From assembly GCA_900768015.1 (NCBI GenBank), contig CAAGBI010000070.1, positions 5,895 to 69,894 of the forward strand: DNA of 64,000 bases, given 5' to 3'. The stretch comes from an uncultured Alistipes sp. (lineage in GTDB: Bacteria > Bacteroidota > Bacteroidia > Bacteroidales > Rikenellaceae). The notes below the pieces were generated by a model, which saw only the letters and a program-made list of their open reading frames with translations, did not search any database and was not told where the DNA came from. The position numbers and the translations under genes were made by a program. Positions 32,972 to 42,180 of this stretch are shown here, one piece after another; the first letter of the stretch is position 1, and the number at the start of each line of letters is the position of its first letter.

Positions 32972-33922
32972 TCAGTTCTTTATGGTTGACTCTTCAATCT
33001 GATTCATCAACTCAACATAGGCCTCGGGCGACATATCCTTGTTGAAGTAGTGGATGGGGTTTACGGTGTTGTCACGGAAGCGCACCTCGTAGTGTAGGTG
33101 AGAACCCTCCGAAACACCAGTGTTGCCAACTTCGCCAATTACCTGTCCGCGTGTTACGCTATCGCCCTCCTTGACATACATCTTATGGAGGTGGCCATAG
33201 CGTGTCTTATAACCAAAGCCGTGGTTTAGTTCTATGAGGTTGCCATAGCCGTTGCGCCATCGAGCCTCTCTAACAACAGCATTACCCGTAGCATATACAG
33301 GAGTGCCCTTTGGTGCAGCAAGGTCTACGCCCTCATGCTTGCGCCATGTGCCGTAGCGTGGGTGCTTACGCATACCAAAGAGACTGCTCACGCTACGGAG
33401 TTTTGTGCGGTCGATGGGCCAGATAGCGGGGATGACGGTTGAAAACTCCTCCTTGTGCGTGGCCATCTCTTGTGTGTCGTCAAGAGAGATTGAGGCGTAG
33501 TATATGGAGCGAGTAAGGTGGTCGAGGCTACGCCAGCCCTCCTCTATAAGGGCACCATGGTCGTCGCCCTTATATTTGGCGTACCTCTCATCGTTATAAT
33601 CTGAATAGACCCTAAGAATATCGGGGTCGCCTATGGTGTCTACGCCCAAAAGAGGTCTATATACATAGTGGTCGCGGTGTTTTATATCCTCGAGTATCTG
33701 CTCCGAGGCCGCGATTTTCTCTTGCAGGATTATATATTCACGTTCGAGGCGATGGTTGTCTCGTCGTATCTTTGCCATCTTTGGCGTGTCGGTATATGAT
33801 GATATTGCGAGGTTGCACGCAACGGCAATGACGAGGGCTAAGACCATGCGCAAAGCTATGCGATAGCCACGAGGCCAGCGCTTTATCGAGCCAAGAAGTG
33901 AGCCGAGTCGATTGTTGCCCAT
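32972..33922 (-). CDS. M23 family peptidase (membrane-anchored), copy 2
   Basis: A 316-residue paralogue of the next gene: transmembrane helix (about 24-45, LRMVLALVIAVACNLAISS), coiled coil, then an M23 domain with HxxxD in KHEGVDLAAPKGTPVYAT and HxH in GSHLHYEVRFRDNTVNPIHY. All zinc ligands are visible. Bacteroidota commonly carry such anchored M23 proteins in cell-wall shaping or division. It is first in the operon, transcribed away from alaS. Confidence 0.9.
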   Translation of the reverse strand: MGNNRLGSLLGSIKRWPRGYRIALRMVLALVIAVACNLAISSYTDTPKMAKIRRDNHRLEREYIILQEKIAASEQILEDIKHRDHYVYRPLLGVDTIGDPDILRVYSDYNDERYAKYKGDDHGALIEEGWRSLDHLTRSIYYASISLDDTQEMATHKEEFSTVIPAIWPIDRTKLRSVSSLFGMRKHPRYGTWRKHEGVDLAAPKGTPVYATGNAVVREARWRNGYGNLIELNHGFGYKTRYGHLHKMYVKEGDSVTRGQVIGEVGNTGVSEGSHLHYEVRFRDNTVNPIHYFNKDMSPEAYVELMNQIEESTIKN

Positions 33923-33965
33923 GAGTAAAAATAAAAAATATTAAAAATTCTCTCGTTTAACGATG

Positions 33966-33997
33966 CAAAATTAAAGTAAATTGTGTAATTTTGCAAC
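33966..33997 (-). promoter_or_regulatory. Promoter of the M23-M23-HAD operon (paired with alaS promoter)
   Basis: Minus strand GTTG (33994-33997), 20 bp, TAATTTTG (33966-33973). The whole spacer overlaps the alaS -7 box, so the two promoters cannot be fully occupied together. Confidence 0.7.
33986..33993 (+). promoter_or_regulatory. alaS promoter -7 box
   Basis: TAATTTTG, a match to TAnnTTTG, 41 bp before the alaS ATG. It forms, with the opposite box, perfect 10-bp inverted arms TGCAAAATTA/TAATTTTGCA 12 bp apart. The -33 is weak (GATG). Confidence 0.65.
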
Positions 33998-34034
33998 CGC
34001 GTATAAAAATAGGTATAAAATAATTTCAAAATAT

Positions 34035-36650
34035 ATGGATTCTAATAAAGCAAGACAGGCGTTTCTGGATTTCTTCAGAACGAAGGAGCACGAGATTGTA
34101 GCTTCTGCTCCCATGGTCGTAAAGAACGACCCTACATTGATGTTTACAAATGCGGGTATGAACCAGTTCAAGGATATCTTCCTTGGCAACGCACCCCGCA
34201 AGTTCCCCCGCGTGGCAGACACTCAGAAGTGTTTGCGTGTTTCGGGTAAGCACAACGACTTGGAGGAGGTAGGTCACGATACTTACCACCATACAATGTT
34301 CGAGATGCTCGGCAACTGGTCATATGGCGACTACTTTAAGAAGGAGGCTATCGAGTGGGCATGGGAGTTGCTTACCGAGGTCTACAAGTTGGATAAGAGC
34401 CGCATGTATGCTACCGTATTTGAGGGTAGCGAGGAGGATGGCGTAGCCTTTGATCAGGAGGCTTACGACTACTGGAAGCAGTTCTTACCCGAGGACCACA
34501 TCATTCGTGGTAATAAGAAGGATAACTTCTGGGAGATGGGTGAGACAGGTCCTTGTGGTCCATGTAGCGAGATCCACTTCGACTTGCGCGACGACGAGGA
34601 GGTAGCAAAGATTCCTGGTCGCGAGATGGTGAACATGAGCCACCCACAGGTTATCGAGATTTGGAACCTTGTGTTCATGCAGTTCAACCGCAAGGCTAAT
34701 GGTTCTCTCGAGCCACTTCCTGCGAAGAACGTAGATACAGGTATGGGCTTTGAGCGTCTCTGTATGATTTTGCAGGGCAAGAAGTCTAACTACGATACTG
34801 ATGTGTTCCAGCCTACAATCGCTCGCATCGCAGCGCTTTCGGGTAAGGAGTATGGCAAGGATGAGAAGTGCGATGTGGCTATGCGTGTTATCGCAGACCA
34901 CTTGCGTGCTATCTCGTTCTCTATCGCTGACGGTCAGCTCCCCGCAAATGCTAAGGCTGGTTATGTTATCCGTCGTATCTTGCGTCGTGCGGTTCGTTAT
35001 GGCTACACATACCTCGGCTTTAACGAGCCATTCATTTGCAAGCTCGTAGCGGGTCTTGTTGAGCAGATGGGTCACCAGTTCCCCGAGCTCGTGGCACAGC
35101 AGACACTCATCGAGCGCGTTATCGAGGAGGAGGAGGCATCATTCCTCCGCACCTTGGCTACAGGTATCAATCTCTTGGAGGGTGTGATTAAGAAGAGCGC
35201 TAATGGCAAGATTTCGGGTAAGGATGCCTTCGTGTTGTACGACACATACGGCTTCCCCATCGACCTTACGGAGCTTATCGCTAAGGAGCAGGGCGTAGAG
35301 GTAGACATCGAGGAGTTTGAGAAGGAGCTTCAGGTGCAGAAGGAGCGCTCGCGCAACGCTGCACAGCAGGATATCGACGACTGGCAGGAGATTATGCCTA
35401 TCGCTGAGAGCACATTCGTTGGTTACGACACTTTGGAGTCTGACATTCGCATCGCTCGCTACCGCCGCGTAAAGAGCAAGAATGCTACTACATATCAGCT
35501 CGTTTTCGACCATACACCTTTCTATGGTAACTCTGGTGGTCAGATCGGTGATATTGGTTATATCGAGAGCGCAAACGAGAAGATTGAGATTGTAGCGACA
35601 GAGAAGGAGAATGGTCTTATCATTCACATCGCTAAGCAGTTGCCCGAGAATCCCGAGGCATCGTTCCGTGCTGTTGTAAACGCTGAGGCTCGTACTAAGG
35701 CTGCTAACAACCACACAGCAACACACCTTGTTGACTACGCATTGCGTACTGTTCTTGGTTCGCATGTTGAGCAGAAGGGTTCTATGGTTACTCCTGCGGG
35801 CTTGCGCTTCGACTTCTCACACTTCCAGAAGGTGTCGGCAGAGGAGTTGCGCGAGGTTGAGCGTCTTGTAAACCGCCTTATCCGCGCTAACTACCCATTG
35901 GTAGAGAACCGCGAGGCTACAATGGCTGAGGCAGAGGCTGCAGGTGCTATCATGCTCTTTGGTGAGAAGTATGGCGACAAGGTGCGTATCGTAAACTTCG
36001 GTCCTTCGACTGAGCTTTGTGGCGGTACACACGCTTCGGCAACTGGTAACCTCGGTTTCTTTAAGATTACAAGCGAGAGCGCTATCTCGGCTGGTGTACG
36101 CCGTATCGAGGCTACTACAGGCGAGGGTGCTGAGGCTTTGATCTATGGTGCACAGGATATGATTTCTTCTATCGAGCAACTCGTTCGCAACCCCAAGGTC
36201 GTTCAGGCTATCGAGAAGATGATGGAGTCGAATGATGCCCTCACTCGTGAGATTGAGGAGATGCGCAAGGAGAAGGTTGCATCTGTGGCTGATAGCTTGG
36301 CTGAGAATACTCCTTTGCGCGATGGCGTTAAGCTCATTACACTCACAACAAAGCATACTTCAGAGGTTATGAAGGACTTGGCATTTGCTTTGCGTCAGCG
36401 CGTTGCGGAGAAGTTGGTTATGGTTATCGGTAACCTCAACGACGGCAAGCCTACGCTTAACATTATGCTCTCTGATGACATGGTTGCTATGGGTGTTGAT
36501 GCTGGTGCTACAGTGCGCGAGGCTGCTAAGCTTATGAATGGTGGCGGTGGTGGCCAGAAGCACTACGCTACAGCGGGTGGTAAGAATCCCGATGGCTTGC
36601 AGGCTGCAGTAGACAAGGCTGTCGAGATGATTATGGAGAAGATAAAGTAA
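34035..36650 (+). CDS. alaS: Alanine--tRNA ligase
   Basis: An 871-residue enzyme joining alanine to tRNA-Ala. Class II motifs: FTNAGMNQFKDIFLG, RVADTQKCLRVSGKHNDLEE, and TYHHTMFEMLGNWSYGDYF. The editing domain carries zinc ligands NNHTATHLVDYAL (HxxxH) and CGGTHASATGNLG. The C-terminal DHHA1-like oligomerisation domain ends in NGGGGGQKHYATAGG. I start at the ATG at 34035 (MDSNKARQAFLDFF) because the promoter box at 33986-33993 would be inside any longer version. Confidence 0.97.
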   Translation: MDSNKARQAFLDFFRTKEHEIVASAPMVVKNDPTLMFTNAGMNQFKDIFLGNAPRKFPRVADTQKCLRVSGKHNDLEEVGHDTYHHTMFEMLGNWSYGDYFKKEAIEWAWELLTEVYKLDKSRMYATVFEGSEEDGVAFDQEAYDYWKQFLPEDHIIRGNKKDNFWEMGETGPCGPCSEIHFDLRDDEEVAKIPGREMVNMSHPQVIEIWNLVFMQFNRKANGSLEPLPAKNVDTGMGFERLCMILQGKKSNYDTDVFQPTIARIAALSGKEYGKDEKCDVAMRVIADHLRAISFSIADGQLPANAKAGYVIRRILRRAVRYGYTYLGFNEPFICKLVAGLVEQMGHQFPELVAQQTLIERVIEEEEASFLRTLATGINLLEGVIKKSANGKISGKDAFVLYDTYGFPIDLTELIAKEQGVEVDIEEFEKELQVQKERSRNAAQQDIDDWQEIMPIAESTFVGYDTLESDIRIARYRRVKSKNATTYQLVFDHTPFYGNSGGQIGDIGYIESANEKIEIVATEKENGLIIHIAKQLPENPEASFRAVVNAEARTKAANNHTATHLVDYALRTVLGSHVEQKGSMVTPAGLRFDFSHFQKVSAEELREVERLVNRLIRANYPLVENREATMAEAEAAGAIMLFGEKYGDKVRIVNFGPSTELCGGTHASATGNLGFFKITSESAISAGVRRIEATTGEGAEALIYGAQDMISSIEQLVRNPKVVQAIEKMMESNDALTREIEEMRKEKVASVADSLAENTPLRDGVKLITLTTKHTSEVMKDLAFALRQRVAEKLVMVIGNLNDGKPTLNIMLSDDMVAMGVDAGATVREAAKLMNGGGGGQKHYATAGGKNPDGLQAAVDKAVEMIMEKIK

Positions 36651-36676
36651 ACTCTTAAATAACGAATTGTAATAAT

Positions 36677-38203
36677 ATGAGCAATAAGGTTTTATTGATG
36701 ATTTTGGATGGCTGGGGAAATGGCGACCACACAAAGTCTGATGTCATCTACTCGACCAACCCCGAGTATATCAACGCGATGACAGCGAAGTATCCCCATG
36801 CGGAGCTTAAGACCGATGGCGAGAATGTAGGTTTGCCCGAGGGTCAGATGGGTAATTCGGAGGTAGGTCACCTCAATATTGGTGCTGGCCGTGTTGTATA
36901 TCAGGACTTGGTGAAGATTAACCGTGCATGCCGCGATAACTCTATCCTTGAGAACGCAGAGGTAGTTAAGGCATTCGAGTATGCTAAGGCTAATGGCGTG
37001 AATGTACACTTCATGGGCTTGGTGTCGGATGGTGGTGTACACTCATCACTCGACCACCTCTTCAAGCTTTGCGACATCTCAAAGCACTACGGCATTGACA
37101 ATACCTTTGTACACTGCTTCATGGATGGCCGCGATACAGACCCTCGCAGTGGTAAGGGCTTTATTGAGGCTTTGGAGAAGCACATGGCTCAGTCGACTGG
37201 TAAGATTGCCTCTATCATCGGTCGCTACTACGCTATGGACCGCGATAAGCGCTGGGAGCGTGTTAAGATGGCTTACGACCAGCTTGTAAATGGCGTTGGC
37301 GAGAAGTCAACAGATATGGTTGCAGCTATGCAGGCATCATACGATAATGGTGTTACGGATGAGTTCGTATTGCCTATCGTAAATGTTGATGCTGAGGGTA
37401 ACGCTATTGGTACTATCAAGCCTAACGATGTTGTTATCTTCTTTAACTATCGTAACGACCGCGCGAAGGAGCTCACAATCGTACTCACACAGCAGGATAT
37501 GCCCGAGGAGGGTATGCACACCATGCCTCTGTACTACTGCTGCATGACTCCCTACGATGCAAAGTTCCAGGGCTTGCACATTCTCTTTGATAAGGATAAT
37601 GTTGCAAATACCATCGGTGAGTACATCGCAGCTCAGGGCTTGAAGCAGTTGCGCATCGCCGAGACCGAGAAGTATGCACATGTTACATTCTTCCTTAATG
37701 GTGGCCGTGAGGATGAGTTTGCAAACGAGGAGCGCATCCTTGTTGCATCGCCCAAGGTTGCTACATACGATCTTCAGCCCGAGATGTCGGCATACGAGGT
37801 TAAGGATAAGCTCGTTGCGGCACTCGGTGAGCAGAAGTACGACTTCATCTGCCTCAACTTCGCTAATGGCGATATGGTAGGTCACACTGGCGTATACGAG
37901 GCTATCGAGAAGGCTGTTAAGGCTGTTGATGAGTGTGTTAAGGATGTGGTGGAGGCTGCTAAGGCTAATGGCTACGAGGTTGTTCAGATTGCAGACCACG
38001 GTAACGCAGATAACGCAGTGAACGCAGATGGTACACCCAACACTGCTCACTCGCTTAACCCTGTGCCCATTGTTGTGGTATCGGATCGCGTAGCGAGCGT
38101 TAAGAATGGTATCCTTGCAGATGTAGCACCCACGGTCCTCGACCTTATGGGCTTGCCAAAGCCTGCGGAGATGACAGGTGAGTCACTCGTGACATTCAAG
38201 TAG
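36677..38203 (+). CDS. gpmI: 2,3-bisphosphoglycerate-independent phosphoglycerate mutase
   Basis: A 508-residue Mn-dependent glycolytic enzyme interconverting 3- and 2-phosphoglycerate. The alkaline-phosphatase-fold start LLMILDGWGNG, the catalytic serine in GQMGNSEVGHLNIGAGR, MDGRDTDPRSG and HGNADNAV-type metal sites are present. Length is standard. It follows alaS by 26 bp and is closed by a bidirectional terminator. Confidence 0.96.
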   Translation: MSNKVLLMILDGWGNGDHTKSDVIYSTNPEYINAMTAKYPHAELKTDGENVGLPEGQMGNSEVGHLNIGAGRVVYQDLVKINRACRDNSILENAEVVKAFEYAKANGVNVHFMGLVSDGGVHSSLDHLFKLCDISKHYGIDNTFVHCFMDGRDTDPRSGKGFIEALEKHMAQSTGKIASIIGRYYAMDRDKRWERVKMAYDQLVNGVGEKSTDMVAAMQASYDNGVTDEFVLPIVNVDAEGNAIGTIKPNDVVIFFNYRNDRAKELTIVLTQQDMPEEGMHTMPLYYCCMTPYDAKFQGLHILFDKDNVANTIGEYIAAQGLKQLRIAETEKYAHVTFFLNGGREDEFANEERILVASPKVATYDLQPEMSAYEVKDKLVAALGEQKYDFICLNFANGDMVGHTGVYEAIEKAVKAVDECVKDVVEAAKANGYEVVQIADHGNADNAVNADGTPNTAHSLNPVPIVVVSDRVASVKNGILADVAPTVLDLMGLPKPAEMTGESLVTFK

Positions 38204-38225
38204 GAGAATAGACTTTCTATAAGTA

Positions 38226-38256
38226 AAAAGAGCGAATGGAAACCCATTCGCTCTTT
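38226..38256. terminator. Bidirectional terminator between gpmI and DUF4301
   Basis: AAAAGAGCGAATGG pairs with CCATTCGCTCTTTT; T runs occur on both strands. It lies between two convergent genes. Confidence 0.88.
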
Positions 38257-38280
38257 TCTATATTATATATAAGGTGTAGA

Positions 38281-39714
38281 CTACTGGTGCTCGGGACGGA
38301 GAAGGTCCTGAACAACCTTCACGGGTGAGAATGTCGAGATGGGAACCTCAACGAAGATGGTGTTCCAATTCGCCATCGCACCATTCCAAAGGCCTGGCAA
38401 CTCCTGTGCGCGAAGCTCGCGGCCACCTGCCGACTTAGACGAGATGAAACCTGTCTTGGGGTCGGTGTAGCGTGTGAGGTCGTACTTTGTACCGTCGTAG
38501 CGCTTAACGCCGCATACAAGGTCTACGGGGTTGAAGTGTGTAGCCTCCTTCATGAGGTGTATATCCTCGGGAGCAATCTGGCTTGACTCGGCAATCTGCA
38601 ACTGCTCGCGGCCCTCATCGTCGCGTACCCAGAATGGACCACCACCAGGCTCGCCCTCGTTCTTAACCATGCCACATACGCGGATGGGGCGGTCGAGAGT
38701 TGCCACGATAAGCTCGCGTGAAGCGCCCTCGGGGAGCTTGCAGCAGAGCTCGTCTGTGATGAATGCCTTTGCCTCAGCAACCCTGTCCTCGCCACGCTCA
38801 AGGGCGCGGAGAAGCTCGAATGAGCGGCTCTGGAGGCGAAGAAGCTCGCCAGCCAATACCTTCTTATATGTAATGGTATCCTCCTTGCGCTCGTCGGTGG
38901 TTACATTGTCGATATTCTTAACGAAGATGACATCAGCATCGAGCTTGTCGAGGTTTGTGATAAGCGCACCATGACCAGCGGGGCGGAACAAGAGCTTGCC
39001 ATCGTCAGTGCGGAATGGTGTGTTATCGGGATTTACAGCAATGGTATCAGTCGCTGGGCTCTGAATAGAGAACGATACATTATACTTAACATTGAACTTC
39101 TGCTCGTAGTGGCTCTGGCGCTCAGCGAGGAGAGCCTCGAAACCTGCCTGGTGCTCAGGCGATACGGTGAAGTGGATGTTTGCCTCGCCATTGCTTGAAG
39201 CGTAGAGCGCAGCCTCAACAAGGTGCTCCTCAACGGGCTTGCGTGCACCATCCTTATAGGCGTGGAATGTCACAAGACCCTTGGGCTTTGCGCCATACTC
39301 AAGACCGTCGATAATAATGTTGCGAACGACATCCTTGTCATCAATCTGTGGCTGGAGATATTTTGCCAACTCGGGGAAGAATGCGAACTTCTCGAGGTTT
39401 ACGATAAGCTTGTCAATGCCAGCGGTGCGCTTGTCGTCGTTTACATACTCGAACAACTCTTTGAACATGCGAGTAGCTGCGCCCGATGCGGGTACGAACT
39501 TTAGTGTTTTGATGTTTTTGAGGTTGTCGTTGTAGTATGTCTCGCGCTCCTTAACGCTCTCTGCATCGAGCTGCTTTACGCCATCGCCACCAGCTGCGGC
39601 ACGCACAACTGGGAGTGCAGGGAAACCATTGCGGAAATTCTCAATTTGTCTTTCAACCGCTGCGACGCTCAAGCCGTGAGCCTCAATCTGGGTGATCTCT
39701 TCGTGTGTGAACAT
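38281..39714 (-). CDS. DUF4301 family protein
   Basis: A 477-residue protein that I recognise as the DUF4301 family of Bacteroidota. The segments FVPASGAATRMFKELFEY, KGLVTFHAYKDG, and LFRPAGHGALITNLDKLDAD then IFVKNIDNV recall sugar-nucleotide pyrophosphorylases (glycine-rich N-terminal nucleotide site, GHG and KNIDN motifs), so a nucleotidyltransferase-like activity is an attractive guess, not shown. No signal peptide. It is a single gene with a promoter back-to-back with murB. Confidence 0.82.
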   Translation of the reverse strand: MFTHEEITQIEAHGLSVAAVERQIENFRNGFPALPVVRAAAGGDGVKQLDAESVKERETYYNDNLKNIKTLKFVPASGAATRMFKELFEYVNDDKRTAGIDKLIVNLEKFAFFPELAKYLQPQIDDKDVVRNIIIDGLEYGAKPKGLVTFHAYKDGARKPVEEHLVEAALYASSNGEANIHFTVSPEHQAGFEALLAERQSHYEQKFNVKYNVSFSIQSPATDTIAVNPDNTPFRTDDGKLLFRPAGHGALITNLDKLDADVIFVKNIDNVTTDERKEDTITYKKVLAGELLRLQSRSFELLRALERGEDRVAEAKAFITDELCCKLPEGASRELIVATLDRPIRVCGMVKNEGEPGGGPFWVRDDEGREQLQIAESSQIAPEDIHLMKEATHFNPVDLVCGVKRYDGTKYDLTRYTDPKTGFISSKSAGGRELRAQELPGLWNGAMANWNTIFVEVPISTFSPVKVVQDLLRPEHQ

Positions 39715-39774
39715 AGGCTGTATATTTAGATTGTAATTTGCGATTCGATGTCGTTTATATTAGGTTTGACCTTT

Positions 39775-39802
39775 CAAAGTTAACAAAAATTTTTTAACTT
39801 TG
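39775..39802. promoter_or_regulatory. Back-to-back promoters of DUF4301 and murB
   Basis: Minus-strand -7 box TAACTTTG at 39775-39782 and plus-strand -7 box TAACTTTG at 39795-39802 form inverted arms CAAAGTTAA/TTAACTTTG. The gap is 12 bp as at 33966-33993. The plus box ends 4 bp before the murB ATG. Confidence 0.75.
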
Positions 39803-39806
39803 CACT

Positions 39807-40820
39807 ATGAAACGAATTTATAATGACATAAATCTCGAAAAGCGTAATAGCTTTGGCGTTAAGCAACAGGCCTCTATGCTCGTTGAGTTTGAGACTGCTG
39901 CGGAGCTAAAGGAGTTGTTCGAGGAGCTTAAGCCAGCAAAATGGTATGTGCTTGGCGCAGGCAATAATACACTTTTTACGAAGGACTACGACGGTGTGCT
40001 TGTTACGCCCGCGTGCTCGAAGCGCACAATTCTTGCCGATGATGGCGAGAGTGTGAGTGTTCGCGTGGAGGCTGCGCACGACTGGGATGAGTTTGTGGCA
40101 TGGAGTGTGGAAAATGGTCTTTGGGGCATCGAGAACCTCTCGGCTATTCCAAGCTCTGTGGGTGCAGCACCGGTACAGAATATTGGTGCTTATGGTGCTG
40201 AAGTAAAGGATGCGATAACTGCGATTGAGTACTTCGATACCAATAAGTTGGAGGTCGTACGCATAAAGTGTGAGGAGTGTGGCTTCGGCTACCGCGAGAG
40301 CATCTTCAAGCATGAGTTGCGTGGTGTGGCCATTATCCTTGCTGTGGAGTTTGAGTTGCATCGCACTCCCAAGCCTAACCTCGGCTATGGCGATGTCATT
40401 AAGGAGGTAGAGGCTCGTGGCGGCGCTACGCTTAGGAATATTCGCGAGGCGATATGTGCTATACGCGCTTCGAAGTTGCCCGATCCCAAGGAGTTGGGAA
40501 ACGCTGGTAGCTTCTTTAAGAACCCCATTGTTCCAAAGATTGTTGCCGAGCGATTATTCAACGAATACCCCTCGATGCCATGTTATGCAGTGCCTAACTG
40601 CGACGATAAGATGAAGTTGGCGGCGGGATGGCTTATCGATCAGTCGGGATTGAAGGGCTACCGCGAGGGTCATGTAGGCGTTCACGACCGTCAGGCACTC
40701 GTTTTGGTTAACCATGGCGGTGCTACGGGCGGTGAGGTGTTGCATTTCGCAGAGTTTGTATGTAGCGTTGTGCGCACAAAGTTTGGTGTGGAGATTACGC
40801 CTGAGGTAAATGTATTGTAA
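39807..40820 (+). CDS. murB: UDP-N-acetylenolpyruvoylglucosamine reductase
   Basis: A 337-residue FAD enzyme that makes UDP-N-acetylmuramate for peptidoglycan. FAD-binding YVLGAGNNTLFTKDYDGVLV, GIENLSAIPSSVGAAPVQNIGAYGAEV (split here: GIENLSAIPSSVGAA and PVQNIGAYGAEV), FGYRESIFK, catalytic serine in KELGNAGSFFKNP and the C-terminal LVNHGGATGGEVL fit the E. coli (type I) class. The N-terminus MKRIYNDINLEKRNSFGV matches the family, so the start is right although it lies 4 bp from the promoter box: the mRNA is probably leaderless. Confidence 0.96.
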   Translation: MKRIYNDINLEKRNSFGVKQQASMLVEFETAAELKELFEELKPAKWYVLGAGNNTLFTKDYDGVLVTPACSKRTILADDGESVSVRVEAAHDWDEFVAWSVENGLWGIENLSAIPSSVGAAPVQNIGAYGAEVKDAITAIEYFDTNKLEVVRIKCEECGFGYRESIFKHELRGVAIILAVEFELHRTPKPNLGYGDVIKEVEARGGATLRNIREAICAIRASKLPDPKELGNAGSFFKNPIVPKIVAERLFNEYPSMPCYAVPNCDDKMKLAAGWLIDQSGLKGYREGHVGVHDRQALVLVNHGGATGGEVLHFAEFVCSVVRTKFGVEITPEVNVL

Positions 40821-40822
40821 CT

Positions 40823-42166
40823 ATGTTGTTGCTCGAGGAATTTGAGAAATATATATCGGAGAATAAGCTCTTTACACACGAGGATAAGTTGCTTCTGACG
40901 GTGTCGGGAGGTGTTGACTCCATGGTAATGATGGCGCTCACGGCAGCTGCTGGCTATCGTTTCGGCGTTGCGCACTGCAACTTCCAGCTCCGCGGTAAGG
41001 AGAGCGATGAGGATGAGGTGCTTGTTGAGCAGGAGGCGCGTCGCTATGGCGCTGAGTTCTATAATAAGCGCTTCGATACCGCTGGCGAGATGGAGCGCAC
41101 GGGCGAGTCTATGGAGATGGCTGCCCGCCGCTTGCGATATGCTTGGTTTAAGGAGCTGTGCGCAGAGCATGGCTACACGGCTATCTGCATCGCCCACCAT
41201 GGCAACGACTCCGTGGAGACATTCTTCATCAATCTGCTTAGGGGCACAGGCCTCCGTGGTCTAACGGGTATATCTACACAGGTGGGACACATCGTGCGAC
41301 CCATAATGTTTGCTACGCGCAAGATTATCCACGACTATGCCGTAGCACACCATATTCCCTTTAGGGAGGACTCGTCAAACCGCTCTACGAAGTATCTTCG
41401 TAATAAGGTGCGCTTGGGTGTTGTGCCCATGTTTAAGGACATCAAGCCGCAGTTCACTACCATCATGCGTCGCAATATCGCACGACTAAGTCAGGCACAG
41501 GAGTTTATCACTTCGGCCATAGACCTGGTTAAGGGTGAGGGTATGGAGCACAATGGCGACATTCATACGCTCTGTGTCGAGCGCATACGCCCAACATTGC
41601 CACGCAACTATGTGATATATGAGATTTTAAGCTCGGAGTATGGCTTCAAGGGCGATGTTGTGGATGCACTATGCAAGGCCTTGGATGCCGATCTTTCGGG
41701 TCGCCGCTTCTACTCGCGCGAGTGGGTGGCGGTAACGGATCGTGGTAGGGTGGTTGTGTCGCCTATTGCCGATGATGACACTTGTGAGGTCTTGGTTGAG
41801 CGAAACACCATTCGCTCGTATGCAGGAGGCGCGGCAATCTACTATGAGCGTCTCGATATCGACTTTATTGATAGCCTTGACCAGGGTGATAATGTTGCCC
41901 TGTTGGATGCTGACAAACTGAAGTTTCCGCTCAAACTTCGCCGCTGGCAGGAGGGTGACTGGTTTATACCATTCGGCATGTCGGGCCGCAAGAAGTTGAG
42001 CGACTATCTTATTGATAAGAAGGTCTCGTTGGCAGAGAAGCGACGCCAGTTTGTGCTCGTTTCGGGTGACGATATTGTGTGGGTTGTGGGTCGAAGACTC
42101 GATGACCGCTACGCCATTGGCCGCAAGACGGAGAATGTGTTTAGAGTAGTGCGCGATGTACTATAA
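40823..42166 (+). CDS. tilS: tRNA(Ile)-lysidine synthase
   Basis: A 447-residue enzyme that converts C34 of tRNA-Ile(CAU) to lysidine. PP-loop motif LLLTVSGGVDSMVMMAL near residue 24, then FGVAHCNFQLRGKESDEDE, CIAHHGNDSVETFFINLLRG and RPIMFATRKIIHDYA. The TilS C-terminal domain (RRWQEGDWFIPFGMSGRKKL) is complete. It starts 2 bp after murB. Confidence 0.95.
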   Translation: MLLLEEFEKYISENKLFTHEDKLLLTVSGGVDSMVMMALTAAAGYRFGVAHCNFQLRGKESDEDEVLVEQEARRYGAEFYNKRFDTAGEMERTGESMEMAARRLRYAWFKELCAEHGYTAICIAHHGNDSVETFFINLLRGTGLRGLTGISTQVGHIVRPIMFATRKIIHDYAVAHHIPFREDSSNRSTKYLRNKVRLGVVPMFKDIKPQFTTIMRRNIARLSQAQEFITSAIDLVKGEGMEHNGDIHTLCVERIRPTLPRNYVIYEILSSEYGFKGDVVDALCKALDADLSGRRFYSREWVAVTDRGRVVVSPIADDDTCEVLVERNTIRSYAGGAAIYYERLDIDFIDSLDQGDNVALLDADKLKFPLKLRRWQEGDWFIPFGMSGRKKLSDYLIDKKVSLAEKRRQFVLVSGDDIVWVVGRRLDDRYAIGRKTENVFRVVRDVL

Positions 42167-42180
42167 TAGGGTTTAGGGAT

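Noticed and set aside
33981..34034. Eighteen-residue N-terminal extension of AlaS
   Set aside because: The alaS -7 promoter box lies inside it, so it cannot be fully transcribed.
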